A DNA stretch of 64,000 nucleotides, taken from positions 32,428,447-32,492,446 of the forward strand of contig OZ018394.1 of assembly GCA_963969525.1 (NCBI GenBank), in the 5' to 3' direction. Numbering within the stretch: position 1 is the first letter of the stretch; every line of letters begins with the position of its first letter. Origin of the DNA: Ontholestes murinus (Eukaryota > Arthropoda > Insecta > Coleoptera > Staphylinidae). The position numbers were made by a program, and so were the translations under genes. The notes under the pieces were generated by a model that saw only the letters and a list, made by a program, of their open reading frames with translations, did no database searches and was not told where the DNA came from. Of the stretch, positions 35,961 through 45,500 are shown piece by piece.

Positions 35961-36550
35961 GGATCCGGAGCAGGTATTTACTCGCAACAAATGAACTTAT
36001 CACTAGCTATACCCCTAAGGAAGCACACAACTACTCTGCCAGCAGGGATCGTTGGCTTCATCCATGGAGCAAAAAAATCTTACACTCTGATATCTACGAT
36101 AGAATCATCCAAATCCTTATAGACAGTAGGGCAGCAATACTAGCAGTGAGTGGTCACAACATCACCTCAAGACTAATAAAAGAATATCACAACACCCTGA
36201 AACAAGCAGCACAATCAAACAGTATTGAGCTGCGCTGGATCAAGGGACACAATAATGAAGAAGGCAACAGAAAGCAGATGATCTGGCGCGAGCTGGATCG
36301 GCTCTTAGTGATACCAGGGACGGGCCCCCGATCGCGCAAACTCCGTAATGCCTCACTGATATCCTCAAACAGAACACTCTCAAGTCGCTGAAACAACGTT
36401 GGGACAACACCTCCGGTATCACAGTTATCCTTACGGGTCACTGTCAGCTAAGGTAACACTTGTTTACTATGGTTCTGGTGGAAACCCCCATATGTAGAGC
36501 ATGTGAAGAATAAGACGAGACAGTGGAAAATGTGTTAACCACCTATGTAA

Positions 36551-36640
36551 TTATTAATTGAAATAACTCTCCCTAATCTTTAAATTGGAGCACTTTTCGC
36601 TAATATTATTACGATTTTAGACACGAGATACATTAACTCA
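36551..36640. other. junction between LINE end and pogo fragment
   Basis: Short AT-rich junction; no feature recognised. Confidence 0.4.
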
Positions 36641-36644
36641 AATC

Positions 36645-37217
36645 TCTTTGTTAAGTGCATGCAACCTTTTTAAAAGCATATAAACTATAATATAGATAAT
36701 AAAGTTCTACTAATCCCTGATGGCCACAAAACACACATTTCTGGTTTGTGAGTTTGCTAGAAATAATGAAATAGTCATACTTCCCGACTTCCTGGCCATA
36801 TCACAAACCGTTTACAGCCTTTGGATATAGCATGTTTGGTCCTCTCCAGACTTATTTTTCACAAGCTTAGAAATCTTCCCTACTCTTATATAAAGAGGAT
36901 AAAATATATCAAACACAAATATCAAAAATACTTAATGAGGCATATGGCAGAGCAGCCACTATAGGAATTGCAGTGAGTGCCTTCCGTGCTTTCTGAATTT
37001 CTGACCGGTGAATAGGCATGTATTTACAAATGACCAATTTTCACCAGGTGAGGTTCTGCAAACTTCTGAAAATTCTAGCAATGACGATAATGATAATTAT
37101 AGAAGTTATAATAAGAAGAAAATGAACTATTTAGGAGAGTTCTTAAAGAAATATTACCACAAACAAAGAAAAATCAAAATCCAAATGCCTCTTTCTTTTC
37201 TCGCAGTGCACCAATAG
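36645..37217 (+). mobile_element. pogo/Tigger-like (CENP-B type) transposase fragment
   Basis: Across shifting frames the + strand reads the late DDE_1 region: KVLLIPDGHKTHISGL near 36700-36750 (second catalytic Asp), FARNNEIVIL, then RLQPLDIA near 36810 (the usual TH.LQPLD box), SKILNEAYGRAATIGIAVSA near 36920-36975, and the open frame 37008-37217 with NRHVFTNDQFSPGEVLQTSE. Start, DNA-binding domain and first Asp are missing. It is wedged between the end of the RNase H LINE and a LINE on the opposite strand. Confidence 0.7.
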
Positions 37218-37239
37218 TCCAAAAAGCAGTTAAAATTAT

Positions 37240-38090
37240 CAATAACCCTTAAAAATCGTAATTAGAACAAAACTTTTAAAAAATAAGTTTACCAAATTTT
37301 CGTACGAAAGCCGAAAAACGGCATTTAAGTACATCACTATCATTGAAATATTTACAAGTACGCATAATGAAACCCAACATTTTGGAAGCAGATGAATATA
37401 AAACAGTTATGTGTTTAACAAAAGTTATCTGAGAGTCAAAGAGTACGCCCAAATCTCTGATCTCTGTAAGCCGTTGTAGGGGATAGCCATTGATATTATA
37501 GCTGTAGTTTACGCGCGAAACACGTGAGAATATTTAGCACATTTATCGATATTCAAGTTCAATTTATTATTAGTACACCACCTAGAAATGAGATCAAGAT
37601 TATCTTGCAGCTTCAGTGAGTCTTGCAAATTACAAATATTTGAGAAAATTTTTAAGTCATCCACATAAGCTAAAACGTGGCAATACACAGAGGAAATTAG
37701 ATCGTTAATAAACATGATGAATAAAAGCGGACAAGGCTAGAGCCCTGAGGTAGCCCAGACAATGAAGTAAATGTATAAGACTTATATCCATTATAGTGTA
37801 CATAGTTAGTTCGACCATATAAGTATGAACGAAAACAGTTAATAGTATCAGTGCTGAGACCAAATTCCGCAAGTTTATTCAGCAAGATAGTGTAATCAAT
37901 ACAATCAAAAGCACGAGAAAAGTCGGTATAGATTACGTCTATTTGAGTTCGATTTTCAATGGAATCACTTATATATTGACTGATGACTGCAAGGTTGGTA
38001 ACTATAGACCTACCCTTCATAAAACCATGTTGGCATGGCGAAATTAAAGTTCTTATATGACCATATAAGGTAGTGTACAACATTTGTTCG
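37240..38090 (-). mobile_element. jockey-like LINE reverse transcriptase fragment
   Basis: On the - strand, from 38090 leftward: NFSKVFEQMLYTTLYGHI, QHGFMKGRSIVTNL, VIYTDFSRAFDCIDYTILLN, SGLPQGSSL, then a frameshift (around 37715-37740) into FINDLISSVYCHVLAYVDDL with the catalytic YVDD, and a thumb region continuing to about 37260 (IRDLGVLFDSQ). The 5' part, endonuclease and 3' end are missing. Its right edge abuts a Tc1 transposase fragment in the same orientation, giving a chimeric open frame (37697-38218) that is not a real gene. Confidence 0.8.
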
Positions 38091-38330
38091 AAAACTTTAG
38101 AAAAGTTTGAGATTCCAATGTTAGTTGAACCTCTCCAGATGTCTTTAATGGCTCTTGTTGTTGAAAATCGATCCCAGACACCGACGAGTCGAAGATCTTC
38201 ACGTTCTGTAAGGTCCATCTACGCCAACATCGAGTTGTTGTACTGACACGCCTACCAATTTGTTGGCAATATCACGCATTGACAAAAATGATTCTCTGAG
38301 CCCGATTACTCTACTGCGTTCAAAATCACT
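38091..38330 (-). mobile_element. Tc1-like transposase N-terminal fragment
   Basis: From about 38320 leftward, frames give RVIGLRESFLSMRDIANKL (helix-turn-helix), VSVQQ, then in another frame TEREDLRLVGVWDRF and STTRAIKDIWRGSTNIGIS. This is the N-terminal paired-type DNA-binding half of a Tc1-like transposase; the catalytic half is gone. The jockey RT fragment begins exactly where this stops. Confidence 0.65.
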
Positions 38331-38569
38331 TAATTATTGAAATATGCCATCCTGAGGAATAGGGAAACCAATTAACTGATTTCCACGATAAAATTGTAAT
38401 GTCACTGCTCAGTTAATTGAACAAAATAACAATAAATTTTTTTTCATTTTTTTATACTACAAGGCAAACTGATCACAAAGTTGCTATGATTTTTTGTTGA
38501 ATTTTTAATCTATTTTATATTTAATTAATTACTTACTTAACCCGTGGTGAAACATTTTTGAAATATCTT

Positions 38570-38734
38570 GATTAGAAATTAAAAACAAATGGTTAGTTTC
38601 ACAGAAAATGTATTATTTCTTCTCCGACTAGTTTCGATAATATTACTGTTTGATAATGACATATTGTCGAAACTAGTCGCAGAAGAAATAATAAATTTTC
38701 TATGAAACAAACCGAGTGTTTTTAATTTCTAATC
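38570..38734 (+). mobile_element. Penelope-like inverted hairpin with hammerhead-like motif
   Basis: Arms 38570-38645 and about 38661-38734 pair over roughly 75 bp (GATTAGAAATTAAAAACA ... / ... TTTTTAATTTCTAATC). The right arm carries TTGATAATGACATATTGTC followed by GAAACTAGTC (38650-38678): a GACA/TGTC stem II, GAAA and palindromic stem III ACTAGT, as in Penelope hammerheads; the left arm holds the inverse GACTAGTTTC. The downstream GAAACAAACCGAGTG matches the tail of the GIY-YIG element at 14.45 kb. It appears to be two head-to-head Penelope ends. Confidence 0.6.
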
Positions 38735-39505
38735 CAGAAAATTTAATCATTTCTTAGTGTGAATTATTTACGTATTATCTGAAATTTTCATAAAAAATGA
38801 GCAATGAATTTTTGGTGACCATTTACTTATGACGGCCATACGTTTCTACATTAATTTTAATCAAGTCTCTGTATGAGTATATGTGTTTAGCGTTCTTTTT
38901 TTTATTAAATCAATAATAAAATCATTATACCGAAAATATATAATAATTAGAATTTTTTTATATTAGTTTTGTTTCGATAAAAATTTTTGCAAAAGAAATT
39001 AAAAACATATATCGAAAGGATATAAAAACAGTTCTAAAGACCATTCTAAAATTTAATGCTAATCTCATGGTTTTCAGGAAACTCTTAGGTAAAAACTAGC
39101 ATATACTCAATGTTTATATTATTGAACCCGCTAGTTTATATCTGCATCCTTTACTCAATACGATGAAAGCATATAATTTGCAATGTGTTTTAATTATAAA
39201 TTTGTTATTATTTCAAAATTACACCTTTTCTTAAAGAAATCTTCCGCAGATGATACAATAGTTACTCATGCCTAACAAAACCATTAACTAAATTAAGCAA
39301 CGCAGACGCTGTTAAAAGAGTATATCCTGAATAAATACGCAGTTTTTATTCGGCATTACGACAATGAAGTAAACCCATTTCACTGACAAATCAAATTGTT
39401 ATGGTTTAATGCATCGAACTTAAGCGAATTTCCCCTATGCAATATACCTTTAGATCCGAAAGAATGTAATAATATTACGCAATGCCTTTGACAAATTGTG
39501 AAAAG
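38735..39505. other. intergenic DNA upstream of cuticle gene 3
   Basis: No transposon or open frame recognised. The part from about 39240 is less AT-biased and is the presumed control region of cuticle gene 3. Confidence 0.45.
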
Positions 39506-39514
39506 TATTTAAAG
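39506..39514 (+). promoter_or_regulatory. TATA-like box of cuticle gene 3
   Basis: TATTTAAAG lies 89 bp before the start codon at 39595; a start near 39535-39545 would give a 5' UTR of 50-60 nt. It is weaker than the boxes of genes 1 and 2. Confidence 0.5.
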
Positions 39515-39594
39515 AGAAAAATCACAGACAATGTACGCAGTTTAGTATAGAAATTGTTGGTGAAAATAGTAAATCCAAGTGCAATAATTTAAAA

Positions 39595-42500
39595 ATGAAT
39601 TCTAAAGTAAGTGATTCATTGGTTGATTAAATAATTATTATTGTAATAATAGTGATAATTAATAAAAATAGCTATATTTAGCTTATAAATTTATACTAGA
39701 ATATGTACAAATAAAATGTAAATATTCTAGCAGTAAACATTTTGTGAGTGTGTACGAATTATATTTTGGAAATTGCTCGTAATCACGTAATATTTATGAT
39801 GGATAAATTTAAATGCAGTTTCATTGCAATAATTATAATAGAAATTGATAAAATATCTCACAATAAAATGATGAGATATACTATTAATAAATATTTGTTT
39901 TCTACAGTAACTATCAGTAAATCATATATTTTAAAGATAAACTCATATGCAGAATATGTAAAAATGTAAAATTGAAAATATTATTGATTTGGATATTTTT
40001 ATTGTTGGCAAAGAAATACACTTTTTTAAACAATGCTTGTGTAATTAAATAACTCATATTGATTAAAATATACTTTTTGTAAATTTAATTTTCAAGAAGA
40101 ATTCAATTAATTTTTATTTATGGGAATTATGGAACAGAATAATAAGTAAGTGCCTACAACCTCAATCAGTTGAACACAATAATATTTTTATGAAAATAAT
40201 ATTTTCAAAAAGAGCACACTACTAGTTACACTATTGTTTCCTTTTATTTTATTAAAACTTTTTAATTAATTTTCTTTGGTTGATAGCCAATTTGTCTCTC
40301 AATGAAATAAAAAATGTCAAATCGTTTGTATACGTATGTAATTTCATTTTTACATATTTTAAAATATATTATAAAGTTTTGAAAATTTATTGTTAGTTAT
40401 AGTATATACCTCTATTGATCACTGTATTTAAAATAATAGCATTAACATATGTCAAAACATCTGTTACAGGTTTTAATAATACTAGTCATTTCTATATATG
40501 CATCAGCAACAGAACTTCATTATGCTACGTCGTATTCTTCAATGCACAGCGAATTTGTACCAGCTTCAGGACACAGTGAGGGCAGTCATCATAAGGATTA
40601 TCCATCCGTAAGTTATAAAAATGATTTGTTTATGAATCTTCTATATAATAGGGGATCATTCAATTTGGATCCTTTTAAAGGAAATAAAACAAGGAATGTA
40701 TCATTTTAAATTGAATTGACATTATTTTTTTTTCCATAAAATTTAATGTATTCATTTTAGAATAATTATTGATGAATAGATACTGTTACATAATTATCTA
40801 AGGCTCTCTGCTCAGGTTTTTAAAAGCAGGCGTTACAAAACTACTTTTCTATATGTGAGGAAACACATTTATTTGCAGAAAATTAGTTATATAATTTATA
40901 TTTAAAATAGGTAATTACCAGTGTGACCTGCAAAATAAAAGTATTTAAAAAGAATAGAAAAATTATTCAAATTATGAGTTACTATATCTTGTATTTTATT
41001 CTCATTTTTCACTTGGTGAAACATTATGTTAATAATAGGTTGTTGAAAAAATTCACTTGGTTTGTTTCACTAAATTTACTGTTCATAAAATGTTCTAAAC
41101 ATTTTGGGCTATAAAAAGTTACGGAAATAGAAAAAAAATGGTAAGATAGAGTAGTAAATAAATAGGAGCAAATCACCAAGTGCAATATATTTTAAATAAC
41201 AAAATATTATAGCAAAATGCAGAACAATCAAAACCATAACCCTCATGACAAAGTAAATTATTGCATCAACAATCATATTATAATATATTTCATACACTTT
41301 TAAGACTAGAAATAAAGAACACGTTGTTAATATAATAGTTTGAAATAGTTGGAATAGAAAAATAAGACAGGTATCAGAAGTAATAATGAATTTAATTAAA
41401 ATAATAATTTGAAACTATGTTAAATAAATGTTTTCAATTGAAAACTAAAAAGAAAAGCCTGATAATATGAGTATAACCAAGAGTAACATATGTAACATAT
41501 TTTTAGAAGAAAAAGAAACATAAAAAAATACAAATATCTGATTTAAATATATTTATTAGGTGGTTACGAAAATTTTTCTCTCCGTTAAATTATTGTAACA
41601 TAAACTACAGCCTCTTAAGGCAAATTAATAATTTAGGGTAAATACGTAATCTATATATAATATTATATATATTTTCTTTAGTTTTAGTCAAAACAATTAA
41701 TTTTGACCTAATATAACTTTTCTGTTCAGAAAGAAAGTATATTGGTAATTTTTGTATATTAAAAATTTAAAAATATTATTAGCTATAATATTAGGGTACT
41801 CTCTATTAATAAAATGTATCGTTGCTCTACGAAGAATTTTTCTAAATAAGAATTATACACTTTTGACGTATTCCAATGATTTATTAATGATTCATAATTA
41901 TTAATTATTGATAAATTATTATTCTAGTGAATTTTGGACCTAATTAATTAATTCTTCGCTTTTTCTTGATCCCAATCTATTTTTACTGTTTCACCACAAC
42001 CTTGAACTGGGCTAATAAATTATTGATTGCCCTAGAGTGTCTTGACCTATTCCAGTGAGACATATAAACTTTCCTTGGCCTACCTTAATATATGTTTCAC
42101 TGCACAGACATATTCTTGACATATCTCAATAAATCATTATTTGACTTGTATCCTGGACCTGATCCAATAAATTACTCATTGATTTAACGTACTTTTGACC
42201 TAATCTAATAAATAGTTTATTGCTTTAAAGTACGCTTTGCCTATAATACTAAACTGTATTTTGACATAGCTTACCATTGATCGTTAATTATTAATTATTA
42301 ATTACCTATAGATGTAATCTAATTTTGCCATTAATAAAAGGAATTTAGTAAAGACTTTATTCATCCGAAAAACCACCTAAAAATATGAGAATAATAGTAA
42401 TAAAAAAATAAAACTGTTGAATATAAACTATAAATACGAAAAAGTTTTCATAATATATAAAAGTACAAAAGTTTTGTTAAATTCTATATAAAAATAATAA

Positions 42501-45500
42501 TTTAAACTACCAAAAAATGTTGCTGCCTAAAGAATAAATGCATTGCTTTAAAAAAATTAAATGATATATTTAGTTAAAAGATAATATTGATGATGATCAA
42601 TTATAATGAAATATTTGCTTAGACATTAACATTATCACAGACAATACAAACATTTCAATCTATATAGTATTAATATAATGTATACTCTTAAAATATGAAA
42701 ATATAAGCATCTAATAAACATTTTCGGTGAATGATTTAACCAGAAACTATAAAAAGGCTTAAATTGGAAGATTCATTTTAAAACTTGGATGTTTTAAAGA
42801 CTTGCAGAATTATTAATGCATACTCTTATAAAATATAAATTAAAGAGTAAAAATATATTAAAGTCCATTACGTCATAGAAAATTAACTAATAATTACCTT
42901 AATTTAAGACCTATAATATTAATCTAGAAATGTCACTAAACTGTACTATTAAAGAATTCTTATCATAAATTGAAAGCGGATTGGACACTTAAACTATTTC
43001 AGGTTTATTTACTTAATCCATAAATTGTATATGTGAGAATTCTTAACTAGTGACTCCTGATAAATAATCCAATATGTTCTTCTTTCATGTGCACTGTCCA
43101 GTCCCACTAACGTTTACAATTACTTCCATGAATCTATTTCTATCTTCTGCCCGTCGGAATAGTGGTTCTGCATGAATACCAAACTCTTATATTCTTCAAC
43201 CAGAATGCTTGTTTCCTACCGATGTCTCATCTACCTTCGATTTTTTCCTTTCATAATTAGTTGTAGGATATGGTAACAACTTTCTCGTTAGAATATATAC
43301 GATTTTTTACATTTAATGTTCGTTATGAACTCCAGATTAACATTTGTTTTACGTAAGAATTCGGCGTTAGTTATATGAACAACCCATGATATGCATAACT
43401 TTCTGATGAATCTATATTTCAAATTTTTCGAAACGGTTCAATGTCGATATTTTGAGGGTTCAAATTTCTGTGATACCTAATAAAATTGATCAAATGTAAC
43501 TGTTTGAGCTTTAAGTTTAGAAAATCATTACAGAAGTGTTATTATCCTAGTGAATGTAGTTTGTGCCAATTATATACGACATTTAATTTCTCTATCCTTA
43601 TCTAGTTGGTCTGCAATATAGATTCTAAATACGTGTTCAAAGTGTTGCCCCTTTAGCTGTAATTGAGGATTTGGGTAGGGCTGTCGGCTGAATATCATGA
43701 AAATTGTTTTACATACGTTTATGTTTAATTCCATTTCTTGTGCCTCTTCATTGACACAATCCAGTAATTGTTGAAGTTCATGTATGGTGTCTGCTATAAT
43801 TGGCAGTTTTTAATATTGCATCCGAATAAATAATAAATAGTGAAGAGGATAATATCCACCCTTATCTCACTCCTTGCTGGATATTCACTTCACCAGTGTT
43901 GCTATCTCCTCTCTTGGCCCAGGCTGCTTGATTCCAATGTAAGATTTTGCTAATTCTTTTATGTCTATACCGGTTTTAGTGTCAAAGTCTTTTTCATAAT
44001 CTATAAAACAGATAGCGATGTCTTTGCGTTCATCCCAACAATTGTGTAGCAGGATGTTCAAATCAAATAGAGCCTCACGGGTTCCGAACGCATTTCTAAA
44101 AATGAATTATTTGCACTAAAGTCACTAACAAAGCTTTTTCGTTCGAAAAGTAACATCTGTACTAGTGTGCTAATTTATCAATAAAATAGCTAATAACTTA
44201 AGTTATTATATAAAAATGTGGGATTGTCAGGTGTCCAATATTATATCCACCAGCAATAAAAATTTCAATTTCAATTAATATAACAATTAAAACAAGAATT
44301 AACATGACATTGTCAATTTACCTCAACACATATTCAAACAGTCATAAATTCTAACATATCTAAAATTAATAATTGACATGAATAAGAATGTTCAAATTTA
44401 GAAGGAAAATTAATCAGTCTTTTCTGAAGGGTAACATATAAAGCTTGATAGTTGGGCGCACACCACTATTATTTTCGGTTCTCACAGTCGCTTTCTGCAC
44501 CACACTATCCTTTCCTGAATGAATCGATTCTACCCGGCCTAATCTCTATTGAGAATGATAAGTACGATTTGCTCTACTTTTAGTGATTCACATGGAAAAG
44601 GGCGGCTTTCATTTCTTTGTTTCATACAGCACCTGGAGGTATTCTTTGCGCCATCTCACCCAGAATTGTTGTTGTATCCGTTGTATTACTTGCCAACGTG
44701 ACATTGTGGCATTCTGCACCTCCTTTATTATCGGCCAGGTGTAAGGAATGACTGGTTTGGATCATTAGATACATGAGTTAAAGGTCATCTATGAAAATAG
44801 TTCATCTAATACTTCTTAAGTAAATAATGACCCAACAATCTGCTAAATTAAAATAGCGCCCTGCTTAGAGATAGAAGATCAGTTACAACCCTCTAAGAAA
44901 ATACGTATCGCAAAAGGCACTATACACAAAAATAACAAAAACAGAAATGCTTCCCCAAAATACGATATACCTACAAACATTGTTAAGTCAGTGCTAAGTA
45001 GTAATTTGGATGATAAACGTACTGATCAATTGGATAAAATAGATGGCATAACCTTTAATTCTAATGATACAGAAAATAAATTGGAAACCAACCGAAGCCG
45101 CCGCCCAAAGGAACAACGGAACATTATCAGTGGTACGCGAGTTGTTGTTGCATAACTAGTTAAAGCAGCGATTCGGTACAAATATCTACACGTATAGAAT
45201 TTAGATCATCATCTGAATGCACCGGATTTAACAGAATATCTGAAATCCATAAATTTCCCAAATTCAACAGTGGAGCAACTCAAATCAAGCCACCCCTAGG
45301 AATACTCTAGTTTCAAAGTGGGGGTGGTCGCTAATTAGCTAATCAGTTTTAGGAGCTGAAGAACTCAGAGACATTCGGGGAACAGAGGAACGAAAAACGA
45401 TGGATCTCGGTACAGATGATACAATGAAATTGAAAGTGAACGCCAATAGGTTGTTCCAATATATAAACGTCCAATGTTTGCTTAATAAGATAGATGTACT

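Larger units (their letters stand above)
31650..36550 (+). mobile_element. RNase H-bearing LINE (I/LOA/R1-like), split by a hAT
   Basis: The endonuclease C-terminus starts near 31740 (EILNQGSEPTS, then HRCIKYTLTHTRYLRNPRLT). The linker and RT N-terminus are in the open frame 32044-32436 (QRAAWKSFCEEVETNS, KREDGSYFSNLSEAAEIL, FKAPGLDG). The RT continues at 32560-32760 with SCPQGGVHSPLLWNIVVDSL; the YADD box is lost. The thumb region lies in 32878-33400 (KVKYLGVILDGKLTWEPHL, MEAMLCLPPLDLYVEEMA). After the hAT insertion, the RNase H domain continues at 35950-36330 (GSGAGIYSQQMNLSLAIPL, ILIDSRAAILAVS, LRWIKGHNNEEGN), and a terminal zinc-knuckle-like segment (LTGHCQLR, CRACEE, ETVENVL) ends near 36550. 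Several frameshifts. The exact clade is uncertain: RNase H after RT excludes jockey and CR1. Confidence 0.8.

Noticed and set aside
35725..36441. Arg/Pro/Gly-rich frames around the GC-rich block
   Set aside because: They arise from the CpG-rich hAT end and LINE RNase H region; no domain other than RNase H is present.
37697..38218. A 173-codon protein as a real gene
   Set aside because: It is a chance fusion of a Tc1 N-terminal piece with a jockey RT piece.
41816..42265. CRISPR-like array
   Set aside because: Units are diverged and irregularly spaced in an insect intron; no constant repeats with unique spacers.
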